A stretch of DNA of 64,000 bases from Tritonibacter scottomollicae (GCF_003003215.1 NZ_PVUF01000003.1:248001-312000), one strand, 5' to 3'; shown: positions 19,211 to 28,134, numbered from the stretch's first letter. Program-made: numbers and translations. The notes: a model not told the origin generated them from the sequence alone.

Positions 19211-19243
19211 AAAGCCGCGCCGCATCCCGGCGCGGTTTTCTTT
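19211..19243 (+). terminator. Terminator of yghU
   Basis: GCCGCGCCG, loop CATC, CGGCGCGG, then TTTTCTTTT. Confidence 0.85.
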
Positions 19244-19289
19244 TGCTCCGTTGGGCCTTGGTCCGTGACATATCCCAGATAGGGGAGCC

Positions 19290-19452
19290 CTCCCGCCCCC
19301 GCTGCAGGCGCCCTGCCCTTGGCAGAGCACCCTGGCAGGGTTGGGCCGGGCCTCCAGCCCCCATCGGGGGCTGGAGGCAGCGCCGGGCCGAATGGCCCGG
19401 CGCCACGCCCAACGGGAGCGGATCACCCAAGTGATCCGGCGACGGGCGGGAG
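19290..19452. repeat. Palindromic intergenic element, copy B (most complete copy)
   Basis: Bounded by CTCCCGCCC (19290-19298) and GGGCGGGAG (19444-19452). Internal structure: GTTGGGCCGGGC block; a 12-bp perfect stem CCTCCAGCCCCC/GGGGGCTGGAGG (19351-19362, 19366-19377); a 10-bp stem GCGCCGGGCC/GGCCCGGCGC (19380-19389, 19394-19403); the block GCCCAACGGG; and a 7-bp stem GGATCAC/GTGATCC (19420-19426, 19431-19437). It lies between converging yghU and sseB genes. Confidence 0.8.
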
Positions 19453-19484
19453 AGCCCCCGTCTCTGTTCTGCGCAATCGGATCG

Positions 19485-20276
19485 TTATTTCAAACGCGGG
19501 GGCTTGGCCGGATCTGATCCCGGCATCTGCGGCTGATAGCTTTGGGCGGCTTCCACCTTCGGCAGGTCGAACCGCAACCCCACGCGCGACAGCCGCGCCG
19601 AGATCTCCTCGCTGGCCGCAAAGAACCCCACATCCAGCGCTCCGGCCTCGATCCCCGAAAAGGTCAATGCCTCGCCGGCGGCCTTCGCCAGCGCGGCCTC
19701 GGCCCCTTCGGTTGTACCGATAAAGGCCAAGAGGTGACCGCTGCCGCCGCTCTCATAGGTTACTGCGGCAAGATAGGCGGTCTGCGCCAGGCCGGCGGCA
19801 GTCGCCAGCTTGGCATCCAGCGCTGTCAGCAGAACTTCGGGCAGCCCCTTGGGCGGGCGCACCTCGGATATGGATGCCTCCACCTCGCCCGGCGCATGCG
19901 ACAGCGTCTCTGCCAGCCAGCCCATCGCCGCCTCCGGGATCAGGATCGACGACGGCGCAACCTCCAGATTGACCCCCAGACCAATGCCCTGCCCGGCCAG
20001 CATCTGCGCGATCACCCGACCTGAAAGCGCGGCATAGGGCACGATCCGGTCGGCAAACTGCGCCAGACGTTCCTGGCGGTCGAACACCAGAACAAACTGC
20101 CCCTCGCCAGTATCAAACACCTGCGGGCTGATCCGCTCGCCCTCCGGCTCCTTGTCCAGCAGCATGAACAACTCGCTATCCGCAAGCCGTTCGAAAAACC
20201 GCAAACGGGCCGCGTCATCTTCCGGAGCCGCCTCCATGGCTGCGTGAGCCAGATCCAGCGGGGTCAGTTCAGTCAT
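19485..20276 (-). CDS. SseB family protein
   Basis: 263 aa with an SseB N-terminal domain (about 1-125: LFMLLDKEPEGERISPQVFD, DRQERLAQF) and an SseB-C-like second half. Function in non-pathogens is unknown. Two adjacent ATGs exist (20279 and 20276). It overlaps the end of the upstream uracil-DNA glycosylase gene by 8 nt, so the two form an operon. Confidence 0.88.
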   Translation of the reverse strand: MTELTPLDLAHAAMEAAPEDDAARLRFFERLADSELFMLLDKEPEGERISPQVFDTGEGQFVLVFDRQERLAQFADRIVPYAALSGRVIAQMLAGQGIGLGVNLEVAPSSILIPEAAMGWLAETLSHAPGEVEASISEVRPPKGLPEVLLTALDAKLATAAGLAQTAYLAAVTYESGGSGHLLAFIGTTEGAEAALAKAAGEALTFSGIEAGALDVGFFAASEEISARLSRVGLRFDLPKVEAAQSYQPQMPGSDPAKPPRLK

Positions 20277-20868
20277 CATCCATCAGCTCCTTCACCCTCG
20301 CACGCAGGACCGGCAGCAGCTCTGCCTCGAACCAGGGGTTGCGTTTCAACCAAGCCGTATTGCGCCAGGACGGATGAGGCAAGGCGAAGACATCCTCCGG
20401 CAGGGATCTCCAGCCCCGCACGACCTCCGTCACGCCTTTGCGGGTGCCGAGGTGATAGCGATGCGCATGCCCGCCAACCAGAATACGCAGGCGCACCCCG
20501 TCCAATGCGTCCATCACGCTGTTGTGCCAGGTTTCACCACAGATGCGCGGTGGCGGCAGGTCGGCCTTCTTGGCGTCATAGCCGGGAAAACAGAACGCCA
20601 TGGGCACGATGGCCACCCGTTCACGGTCATAGAATTGCGCCTCGCTCAGCCCCAGCCATGCGCGCAACCGGTCGCCGGAGGGATCGGTAAATGGTTTACC
20701 ACTTTCATGCACCCGCAGCCCCGGAGCCTGACCGGCGATCAAGATCCGTGCACCGCCCGCGAACCAGACCACGGGACGCGGCCGATGGGCCGTTTGCGTC
20801 GCCGCGAACCGCTCGGCACAGATGCGACATTCGGCAATCATTTGCTGCAGTTCCGAGACCCGCTTCAC
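20269..20868 (-). CDS. Uracil-DNA glycosylase family protein
   Basis: 199-aa UDG-superfamily protein that would excise uracil or related bases from DNA. GQAPGLRVHESGKPFTDPSG is the catalytic loop; VAIVPMAFCFPGYDAKKADL and ALPHPSWRNTAWLKRN (the HPS substrate loop) follow. An early C-x-x-C (CRIC) is present, but the full Fe-S cysteine set of family 4/5 UDGs was not found. The start is taken as GTG 20868, which has AAAGGA upstream at good spacing; further upstream codons are not homologous. Confidence 0.87.
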   Translation of the reverse strand: MKRVSELQQMIAECRICAERFAATQTAHRPRPVVWFAGGARILIAGQAPGLRVHESGKPFTDPSGDRLRAWLGLSEAQFYDRERVAIVPMAFCFPGYDAKKADLPPPRICGETWHNSVMDALDGVRLRILVGGHAHRYHLGTRKGVTEVVRGWRSLPEDVFALPHPSWRNTAWLKRNPWFEAELLPVLRARVKELMDDD

Positions 20869-21203
20869 CCGTATTCCTTTCGCTGAAATGCTGCGATACT
20901 GACCTGACCGGGCCACGCGCGATAACGCAATCGTTCCCGCTCTATGGCATGACATCGCTCAAATTCGACATATTTGCGCCTGAATCAACGCGTAAACCGT
21001 TAACGTTCCTGTGTTAGCACTCGCTGCACAGGAACGCGTCGGGTCGCTTTGAACGCCCGGCAGGGCATATGGTTCGCATCACGCGAATGAAAACACCGCC
21101 CGAGCGGGCGAACAACAAGAATGGCGCGAATGCGCTGAGGGAACATAGCAGGGTGTATGGACACTCTGTTGATTGAGGTAAGAGACGGCAAGCCGAGCAG
21201 GTC
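20869..21203. other. Leader region upstream of the KpsT-like gene
   Basis: 335 bp, divergent promoter region of the UDG operon and the polysaccharide-export operon. It contains three hairpin-forming segments: a 10-bp inverted repeat at 21004-21036, TTCGC/GCGAA near 21072-21086 and CGCCC/GGGCG around 21098-21111. No supported gene. Confidence 0.5.
21004..21036 (+). promoter_or_regulatory. 10-bp inverted repeat in the capsule-operon leader
   Basis: CGTTCCTGTG (21004-21013) and CACAGGAACG (21027-21036) are perfect inverted copies separated by 13 nt, 168 nt before the KpsT-like start. No T-run follows, so it looks like an operator or leader structure rather than a terminator. Confidence 0.45.
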
Positions 21204-21863
21204 ATGTTGGAATTTGTGAACGTCAGTAAATCCTTCTGGACCGGGACCCAGCGCAAGGTGATCCTGGACAAGGTCTCCTTTCAGGTAGAGCTTGGCACCT
21301 CGCTTGGCATTCTGGCTCCAAACGGCACCGGCAAGACCACCCTGATCAATATGATGGCGGGTCTCGAAAAGCCGGACGACGGCGAAATTTACCGCGGCTG
21401 CAAGATTTCCTTTCCACTGGGGTTCATGGGCGGCGTTGTCGGACGTCTCTCGGCAATGGAAAACAGCCGCTACATCGCCCGCCTGTATGGTCTGGACCCG
21501 GATTACGTCGAATCCTATTGCCGCTGGCTGTGTGGTCTGAATGAGTATTTCGACCAGCCCCTTGGGACGTTTTCCGCCGGTATGAAGTCCCGGTTCACCT
21601 TTGCGCTGATGCTGGCCCTTGATTTCGATATATATTTGATTGACGAGGGCATGCCCAGCTCCACCGATGTGGAGTTCAATCGCAAGGCTGGCACCATTTT
21701 GCAGGAACGATTGGCAACCACGACGATTGTCATCGTCTCCCATCAGCCCAGCACGCTGGAGAAATTCGCAAACAGCGCCGCCGTGCTGTCGAACGGGCAG
21801 CTCCACATGTTTGAAACCTTGGAAGAAGCGAAACAGCTCTATGACTACGAAACCCAAGGCTAA
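21204..21863 (+). CDS. KpsT-like polysaccharide export ABC transporter ATP-binding protein
   Basis: 219-aa ATPase of the KpsT/CtrD group, which energises export of capsular polysaccharide across the inner membrane. Walker A appears as APNGTGKTT (usual form GxNGAGKST), then KISFPLGFMGG as in KpsT, signature FSAGMKSR, Walker B DIYLIDEG and the H-loop VSHQ. ATG 21204 lies after AGCAGG. The next gene overlaps its end by 23 nt. No KpsM-type permease is in the cluster. Confidence 0.9.
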   Translation: MLEFVNVSKSFWTGTQRKVILDKVSFQVELGTSLGILAPNGTGKTTLINMMAGLEKPDDGEIYRGCKISFPLGFMGGVVGRLSAMENSRYIARLYGLDPDYVESYCRWLCGLNEYFDQPLGTFSAGMKSRFTFALMLALDFDIYLIDEGMPSSTDVEFNRKAGTILQERLATTTIVIVSHQPSTLEKFANSAAVLSNGQLHMFETLEEAKQLYDYETQG

Positions 21864-23565
21864 GAGATTTCGCATCCGGCGTTCACCGTCCTCCTTCGGG
21901 GAGGCCGAGGCCCGCACCTCTGCGACCGCCCGCCCGGTAGACCCGCCACGGCAAAGCCCTGCCTCCTTTGCGGCCGCAACCGAGCCCACCGGGGCAGAGC
22001 ACCAGCAGGCACAGCCGTCAGGTCCATCGCCCGCGGCACCGTCGCGACCAGCCGCAAACGCCGCGCAAACCAGTGGCGATCAGGCAGCGTCCGCAGCTGC
22101 GGGCGCGGGATCCACTGACATCGAAGAGATCAAACGCGAAGGCCTCACGGGGCGCCAACTCCGCCTGGCCCGTCGCGTGGCGCAGAAACACGATTTGCCG
22201 GCGACCTCGGATTATGACGCCGTGCGCCAGCTGCGTCAGATCGGTATTGATCCGTTCAAACGCTCGAACATGCTGGAACTGGTGGTTCCGCAGTCCAAAC
22301 AGGCGTCAGTGCCCGCCCCGACATCACCGTCAGGGGCCGATGCACAGACCTTGCCGCAGACAGTCAGCCGGGAGAAAGCCGCACCTCCCACGCCCGGACA
22401 CCTCAGCCCCGCTGAGCGTCGCAACCGTGAAATCCAATCCATCCAACGTGACATTGCCCGCCGCCGTCGGCGCAAGATGGCATTGCTCGGCGCACGGGTT
22501 GGGGCCTTCGTGATGATCCCCACATTTGTCGTGGGGTTTTACTATTACAACGTCGCCACGCCGATGTACTCCTCCCACTCGGAATTTCTGGTGCTGAAGG
22601 CCGACAGCACGGGCGCGTCCGGGTTTGGCGGCCTGCTCAGCGGCACTCAGTTTGCCACCAGCCAGGACTCGATCGCCGTGCAGGCCTATCTGCAATCCAA
22701 GGAGGCGATGCGCCGTCTCGACGAAGAAGCGGGCTTTCGCGCGCATTTCACCCAGGACTGGATTGATCCGATCCAGCGGTTGGAACCTGGCGCCACCAAC
22801 GACGACGCCTATACGATATACGAGCGCAATGTGAAGATCGGCTATGATCCGACCGAAGGCGTGGTGCGGATGGAAGTATCCGCTGCCGAGCCTGAGGTTG
22901 CGGCGGAATTCTCCAGCCGACTGATTTCCTACGCGCAGGAGAAGGTGAACCACCTGTCCGAGCAGAAACGAGACGACCAGGTCGGCGATGCCGAGCGTGC
23001 GCTGGAACTGGCAGAACAGCAGCGCCGGGACGCGCAGGCCGAACTGGTGCGTCTGCAACAGCAGGGCGCCGTCCTTGACCCGGAAGGCGTGATTGCGTCT
23101 TTGCGCAGCCAAATCAACACGTTCGAACTGCAGCTGCAGCAAAAGAAGCTGGAACTGGCCGCCTTGCAGGACAACCTGCGCCCGAACGCGGCAAAAGTCG
23201 AAGGCACCGCAGCCGATGTCAAACGGCTGGAAACCCTGATCGACAACCTGAACAAGCGGATGACGGATGCGTCGCAAGGCGAAAACTCGCTTGCCTCTCT
23301 GAGTGTCAAGATTCAGATGGCGCAGGCTGATCTCGCGACCCGCGACATGATGCTGCAATCGGCACTACAGCAGGTGGAACAGACCCGCATGGAGGCCAAT
23401 CGTCAGGTGCGCTACCTCACCACCGCGGTTGAGCCGGTTCCCTCCGACAGCCCGTCCAGCCCGCGCAAGTTCGAAAATACGATTTTGGCTTTCCTGATCT
23501 TTTCCGGTATCTACCTGATGTGTGCCCTGACGGCATCCATTCTTCGGGAACAGGTATCTTCGTAA
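21841..23565 (+). CDS. KpsE-like polysaccharide export inner-membrane protein
   Basis: 574-aa protein of the KpsE/BexC polysaccharide co-polymerase type. Residues 1-95 are a Pro/Ala/Ser/Gln-rich low-complexity cytoplasmic extension; about 96-150 (IEEIKREGLTGRQLRLARRV) is a compact helical segment; TM1 spans about 213-237. A periplasmic domain with long coiled coil (about 380-500) follows, then a second TM near the C-terminus (FENTILAFLIFSGIYLMCAL). Typical KpsE proteins lack the long N-terminal extension. ATG 21841 overlaps the ATPase gene, indicating translational coupling. Confidence 0.87.
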   Translation: MTTKPKAKRFRIRRSPSSFGEAEARTSATARPVDPPRQSPASFAAATEPTGAEHQQAQPSGPSPAAPSRPAANAAQTSGDQAASAAAGAGSTDIEEIKREGLTGRQLRLARRVAQKHDLPATSDYDAVRQLRQIGIDPFKRSNMLELVVPQSKQASVPAPTSPSGADAQTLPQTVSREKAAPPTPGHLSPAERRNREIQSIQRDIARRRRRKMALLGARVGAFVMIPTFVVGFYYYNVATPMYSSHSEFLVLKADSTGASGFGGLLSGTQFATSQDSIAVQAYLQSKEAMRRLDEEAGFRAHFTQDWIDPIQRLEPGATNDDAYTIYERNVKIGYDPTEGVVRMEVSAAEPEVAAEFSSRLISYAQEKVNHLSEQKRDDQVGDAERALELAEQQRRDAQAELVRLQQQGAVLDPEGVIASLRSQINTFELQLQQKKLELAALQDNLRPNAAKVEGTAADVKRLETLIDNLNKRMTDASQGENSLASLSVKIQMAQADLATRDMMLQSALQQVEQTRMEANRQVRYLTTAVEPVPSDSPSSPRKFENTILAFLIFSGIYLMCALTASILREQVSS

Positions 23566-23569
23566 ACTC

Positions 23570-24403
23570 ATGAAAAAAATTGACATCAATGGTATCACCA
23601 TTGGCAATGACTGTCCTCTGACCGTCATTGCCGGCCCCTGCCAGCTGGAAAGCGCCGATCACGCGCAGATGATTGCCGGCAAGATGAAGGAAGCCTGCGA
23701 CGCCGCCGGCGCACAATTCGTCTTCAAGGCCTCGTATGACAAGGCCAACCGCACATCGCTCTCCGGCAAGCGCGGCCTTGGCATCGACGCCGGGCTACAG
23801 GTGCTCGCCGACCTACGCGACATGTTTGGCGTGCCGGTGCTGACAGATGTCCACACCGAAGCCCAGTGCATCGTCGCCGGTGACGTCGTCGACATCCTGC
23901 AAATCCCGGCGTTCCTGTGCCGTCAGACCGACATGCTTCTGGCCGCTGGCAACACCGGCAAGGCCGTGAACATCAAAAAGGGTCAGTTCCTGGCGCCTTG
24001 GGACATGGACAATGTGGTGTCCAAGGTCGAGAGCACCGGCAACAACAAGATCCTGCTGACAGAGCGCGGCACCTCCTTTGGCTACAATGCGCTGGTCGCC
24101 GATATGCGCGGCCTGCCCCGGATGGCGCAAACCGGATATCCCGTCGTCATGGACGCCACCCATTCGGTACAGCAGCCCGGCGGTCAGGGCGGATCGACCG
24201 GTGGACAGCGCGAATTTGCGCCGGTGATGGCGCGTGCTGCCGTTTCTCTGGGCATTGCCGCGGTTTTCATCGAAACCCATGAAGATCCGGACAACGCACC
24301 CTCCGATGGGCCGAATATGATTTACCTGAAAGATATGCCGCAATTGATTGATACATTGATGGGGTTTGATGCGCTTGCAAAAGCGGATCCGATCCGTCTC
24401 TGA
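23570..24403 (+). CDS. kdsA: 3-deoxy-8-phosphooctulonate synthase (KDO-8-P synthase)
   Basis: Condenses phosphoenolpyruvate and arabinose-5-phosphate to KDO-8-phosphate. 277 aa. AGPCQLES (Cys24) marks the metal-dependent class, since metal-independent enzymes have Asn there. FKASYDKANRTS, DVHTE, QIPAFLCRQTD, MDATHSVQQPGG and SDGPNM are all present. It starts 4 nt after the KpsE-like stop, so it is in the export operon. That context suggests KDO is needed for a KDO-linked capsule as well as, or instead of, LPS. Confidence 0.96.
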   Translation: MKKIDINGITIGNDCPLTVIAGPCQLESADHAQMIAGKMKEACDAAGAQFVFKASYDKANRTSLSGKRGLGIDAGLQVLADLRDMFGVPVLTDVHTEAQCIVAGDVVDILQIPAFLCRQTDMLLAAGNTGKAVNIKKGQFLAPWDMDNVVSKVESTGNNKILLTERGTSFGYNALVADMRGLPRMAQTGYPVVMDATHSVQQPGGQGGSTGGQREFAPVMARAAVSLGIAAVFIETHEDPDNAPSDGPNMIYLKDMPQLIDTLMGFDALAKADPIRL

Positions 24404-24429
24404 GCTCCATTATTTAAGAGAGTACAATT

Positions 24430-25926
24430 ATGACCAAGCCTCAGCCCGAAGTGACGCCCAACACCTGGGAGTTCCTGCGCGACGCGATGATCAAGCCCAC
24501 GGGCTTTCGCGAATATGACGCGCGCTGGAAGTACCCGGAAGAGATCAACCTGCCCGGCATGACCGCACTGGGGCTTGGCCTCGGCACCCAGATGATCCGC
24601 CGGGGCATCGCACCGGTGATTGCCGTCGGCAATGATTACCGCGACTATTCCCTTGCCATCAAGAACGCGCTGATGCTGGGCCTCATGCAGGCTGGCATTA
24701 AGGTCAAGGACATCGGTCCCGCCGTGTCTCCGATGGCGTATTTCGCGCAGTTCCATCTCGATGTGCCCGCGGTCGCCATGGTCACCGCCTCGCACAACCC
24801 CAACGGCTGGACCGGGGTGAAGATGGGCTTTGACCGTCCGCTCACTCATGGTCCGGACGAGATGGGCGAGCTGCGCGATATCGTGCTGCGCGGTGAAGGA
24901 GAGCGGCGTGAGGGCGGCTCGTACGAATTTGTTGAGGGAGTGAAAGAGGCCTATATCGACGATCTGGTCGGTGACTTCAAAATGTCCCGCCCTCTCAAGG
25001 TCGTCTGCGCCACTGGGAACGGCACGGCATCGGCCTTTGCCCCAGAGATTTTCGAGCGCATCGGCGTCGAGGTTGTGCCCAGCCACAACACGCTGGATTA
25101 CACCTTCCCCCACTACAACCCCAACCCAGAAGCCCTTGAAATGCTGCATGATATGTCCGACAGCGTCAAAGCGTCGGGGGCTGATCTGGCGCTTGGGTTT
25201 GACGGCGACGGCGACCGCTGTGGCGTGGTCGATGACGAGGGTGAAGAGATCTTTGCCGACAAGGTTGGCGTGATCATGGCGCGCGATCTATCCAAGATCT
25301 ATCCAAATGCCACGTTTGTTGCAGATGTGAAATCCACCGGCCTCTATGCGTCTGATCCCGAGCTGCTGAAAAACGGTGTGAAGGCCGATTATTGGAAGAC
25401 CGGCCACAGCCACATGAAGCGCCGGGTGAAGGAAATCGGCGCGCTGGCTGGCTTTGAGAAATCCGGCCATTACTTCCTCGCGGAACCGATCGGTCGCGGC
25501 TATGACTGCGGCATGCGCGTCGCGGTCGAGGTCTGCAAGATGCTGGACCGCAACCCCGACATGAAGATGTCCGACCTGCGCAAGGCGCTGCCAAAGACCT
25601 GGGCGACGCCCACCATGTCCCCCTATGCCTCTGACACCGAAAAATACGACATCCTCGCACGTCTGGTCGACAAGCTGGTCGCCAAACACGCCGCCGGAGA
25701 GACAGTTGCCGGCCGCGCCATTCAGGACGTCGTCACGGTGAACGGCGCGCGGGTGATCCTCGACAATGGCTCCTGGGGGCTGGTGCGCGCCTCATCGAAC
25801 ACGCCCAATCTGGTGGTGGTCTGCGAAAGCTCTGAGAGCGAAGCCGAGATGCGCGCGATCTTTGCCGATATCGACGATGTCATCCGCACCGAACCGGGCG
25901 TTGGCGATTACGATCAAACCATCTGA
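24430..25926 (+). CDS. Phosphomannomutase/phosphoglucomutase
   Basis: Alpha-D-phosphohexomutase interconverting hexose 1- and 6-phosphates for nucleotide-sugar synthesis. 498 aa, AlgC/ManB type. Phosphoserine loop TASHNPNG (Ser121), Mg loop DGDGDR, sugar-binding FEKSGH and phosphate-binding RASSNTPN are visible. It begins 26 nt after kdsA and is the last gene of the kpsT-kpsE-kdsA block; a terminator follows. Confidence 0.94.
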   Translation: MTKPQPEVTPNTWEFLRDAMIKPTGFREYDARWKYPEEINLPGMTALGLGLGTQMIRRGIAPVIAVGNDYRDYSLAIKNALMLGLMQAGIKVKDIGPAVSPMAYFAQFHLDVPAVAMVTASHNPNGWTGVKMGFDRPLTHGPDEMGELRDIVLRGEGERREGGSYEFVEGVKEAYIDDLVGDFKMSRPLKVVCATGNGTASAFAPEIFERIGVEVVPSHNTLDYTFPHYNPNPEALEMLHDMSDSVKASGADLALGFDGDGDRCGVVDDEGEEIFADKVGVIMARDLSKIYPNATFVADVKSTGLYASDPELLKNGVKADYWKTGHSHMKRRVKEIGALAGFEKSGHYFLAEPIGRGYDCGMRVAVEVCKMLDRNPDMKMSDLRKALPKTWATPTMSPYASDTEKYDILARLVDKLVAKHAAGETVAGRAIQDVVTVNGARVILDNGSWGLVRASSNTPNLVVVCESSESEAEMRAIFADIDDVIRTEPGVGDYDQTI

Positions 25927-25949
25927 GCACGCCCTCAGCGATAAAGACC

Positions 25950-25987
25950 AAAGAGGCCGCGCCTTCCGTTCCGAAGACGCGGCCTTT
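25950..25987 (+). terminator. Terminator of the polysaccharide operon
   Basis: AAAGAGGCCGCG, 14-nt loop, CGCGGCCTTTC. The stem is GC-rich and the loop contains a small GGAA/TTCC pairing. Confidence 0.7.
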
Positions 25988-26021
25988 CTCATGTCAGGTC
26001 GCCAACCAGCGCGACGGCACC

Positions 26022-26066
26022 CTTCAGCTTTTCTCAAATACCTCGGGGTCCGGGGCAGCGCCCCGG
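26022..26066 (+). repeat. A/T-block plus GC-hairpin intergenic repeat, copy 2
   Basis: CTTCAGCTTTTCTCAAATA (26022-26040), CCTCGGGGTC, then hairpin CCGGGGC/GCCCCGG (26050-26056, 26060-26066). It matches the reverse complement of 10063-10108 in order and spacing. It lies in the convergent gap between the mutase and AsmA genes. Confidence 0.6.
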
Positions 26067-26078
26067 TCCGTCCTCGCC

Positions 26079-28019
26079 TCAGTCGCCGCCAAGGAACTTC
26101 AGCAACTGCTTGCGTGCTTCTTCCTCAACGCGGCGCTTCAGCGCGTCATTGACGTCTTGTTCAGTTTCGACCGGCACACCCAGCTCTTCGCTCAACTTGT
26201 CACGCACCGCTTGCTTGGCCTTTTCCTCAGCCTCATCCAGCTTCGGCTGCACCAGCTTGCTCAGATCCGGCTTGATCTCCGGGTCGAACCAGGAGCCACG
26301 GATCCGCACCGGCACGGAAATGCCCGACGACGTATCGCTGGCGAATGCCGTAGGGGTGAAGGTGTAATCCAGATCCTGCGCGCCAAGCCCCACACGGCCC
26401 TCACCTTCGGCCTTCAGCATCTTGAGCGCAGCGCGCAGATCATCATTGCGCAGGGTGCCATCTTCCATCGCGAAACTGGCCGTCAGCCCCTCAAAGATGG
26501 TGGAGCCGCCATTGCCCCCGTCCGGGTCCATGATCGCCTGCAGGTCAAAGCCGGTGAAAAACCCTTTGCCAAGCTCCACGTTGCCCTTGCCATCCAGCGA
26601 GCTCATGATCTGGTCCATGGAATTGCCAACACCGAGGAAATCCAGCGCCCCGGATGCCTCGCCGTGCAGCTTGTCATATCCCGCCAGCTGGCCCAGCGCC
26701 TCCTGCATCTGCACCTCGGCAAAGCTCAGCCGCCCGGCGACCGACAGGCCGTTGCGGTTGTTGGCAATCAACTCCCCCTGTAACGCGCCGCCAAAGGCCT
26801 GCACCGGCAGCAACGACAGCACCGCACGCGCGCGCTCAACCGCCAGCGTCAGCCGGCTTGGTCCAAGCGTCAGCGAGGAGGTTTTCAGCCCCTGCACATC
26901 CAGCGAGATCTGCCCGTCCAACAGCGCGAGGGCCGAGGCATCAATCGGCTCTGTCGACCAGCCCCGCGCCGCAGCGCCGCCCGTCCCTGCGCCCCCGGCG
27001 GAGGACGCAGGTGCAGCATCCAGCGCACTTAGATCGAGCACATCGCCCTTCAACGCCGCCGTCAGCTGCAGCGGCGAGGCGCTTGTGTTCACATCAGCCT
27101 CCCCCGTCACCGTGTTCTGATCCAGCGACAGGCTCAGGTCACGCAGCGCGATGCGGCCGTCCGGCGTATAGGTGGTGTCGGCAGCAAATTCGACCGTCCG
27201 GCCCAGCCCCTGCGGGATCTCTGCCGGCTCAAGGCCCAGCGCCGCCATCAACGCGCCCGTGTCCTCGCTGGCGCCCGTCACACGTCCGTCAAATGCGCCG
27301 GTCAGATCCGCCCGCCCATCCAGCCGCGCCTTGCTGGCCTGTGTCGTCACCGTCGCCCCGACCGAGGCCACCTGCCCCAGCAGGAATTGCTTGAAACTTC
27401 CCACTTCCCCCTGAACCCGCACCGGTTTTCCCGATGGGCGCACTGTCAGATCTATCGTCGCGGTGCCGTTGGGATCAGGCCACAGCAGGTTCAGGTCCAC
27501 CTGGCTCATCTCGATCACGTCCTGACCATGCGGCGCATAGCGCAGCGAAGCCCCGTTCAGCGTCACCGCCTCGATCGCAAAGGAGGCGCTCTCTTCCGTC
27601 GCGCTCTCACCCGCTGCGCCCGCTTCGGCCTGTGGGCTTTCAAACACCCAGTTGCCCATCCCGTCCTCGCGGGTTTCCAGGTTGAGATGCGGCACGATCG
27701 CCGTCAGCTCGGTGATGCGCACATCGCCCCGGATCAGATCCGCCGCATCCACGCCGATCACCAGCCGCCCGGCGGTCAGCATCGGCTCCGGCCCCGCCCA
27801 ATCCGCATTGGCAAGCGCCACGGTGTCGGCCTGAATGCCCAGCGTCGGCCAGAGCGAGAATCGCACGTCACCGCCAAACACCACCTGCCGACCGGTCTGC
27901 TTTTCGATCTGCTGCCCCACCAGTTCTGCCAGCTTCTGCCCCGGAATAAACGCCAGAATGGCAAAGGCCGCGGCGACGGTCAGAACAAGGGCGGTAAGAA
28001 GACGAAGGATCAGGCGCAT
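26079..28019 (-). CDS. AsmA family protein
   Basis: 646 aa. An N-terminal signal anchor (about 1-28: LLTALVLTVAAAFAILAFIP) is followed by the AsmA N-terminal domain (VFGGDVRFSLWPTLGIQADT, ITELTAIVPHLNLETREDGM) and the AsmA_2 C-terminal repeat (LSFAEVQMQEALGQL to FFTGFDLQAIM). AsmA-like proteins are thought to bridge the periplasm in lipid transport or outer-membrane assembly. A Ser/Gly/Ala-rich insert lies near 340. The C-terminal 50 residues form a charged helix (LDEAEEKAKQAVRDKLSEEL). Confidence 0.9.
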   Translation of the reverse strand: MRLILRLLTALVLTVAAAFAILAFIPGQKLAELVGQQIEKQTGRQVVFGGDVRFSLWPTLGIQADTVALANADWAGPEPMLTAGRLVIGVDAADLIRGDVRITELTAIVPHLNLETREDGMGNWVFESPQAEAGAAGESATEESASFAIEAVTLNGASLRYAPHGQDVIEMSQVDLNLLWPDPNGTATIDLTVRPSGKPVRVQGEVGSFKQFLLGQVASVGATVTTQASKARLDGRADLTGAFDGRVTGASEDTGALMAALGLEPAEIPQGLGRTVEFAADTTYTPDGRIALRDLSLSLDQNTVTGEADVNTSASPLQLTAALKGDVLDLSALDAAPASSAGGAGTGGAAARGWSTEPIDASALALLDGQISLDVQGLKTSSLTLGPSRLTLAVERARAVLSLLPVQAFGGALQGELIANNRNGLSVAGRLSFAEVQMQEALGQLAGYDKLHGEASGALDFLGVGNSMDQIMSSLDGKGNVELGKGFFTGFDLQAIMDPDGGNGGSTIFEGLTASFAMEDGTLRNDDLRAALKMLKAEGEGRVGLGAQDLDYTFTPTAFASDTSSGISVPVRIRGSWFDPEIKPDLSKLVQPKLDEAEEKAKQAVRDKLSEELGVPVETEQDVNDALKRRVEEEARKQLLKFLGGD

Positions 28020-28134
28020 GGCTCGTGGCCCCTTTTTGGGAATTCAGCAGATGTCTGGCCCAAGTTCAGGGCTTTGCACCAGATTACAACCCTCACCCGC
28101 GGGATCAATCCGGCCGTGTCCTCAAAACCATGGC

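Noticed and set aside
20869-21203. Possible JUMPstart/ops element before the polysaccharide operon
   Set aside because: No GGCGGTAG-type ops sequence was seen; only inverted repeats.
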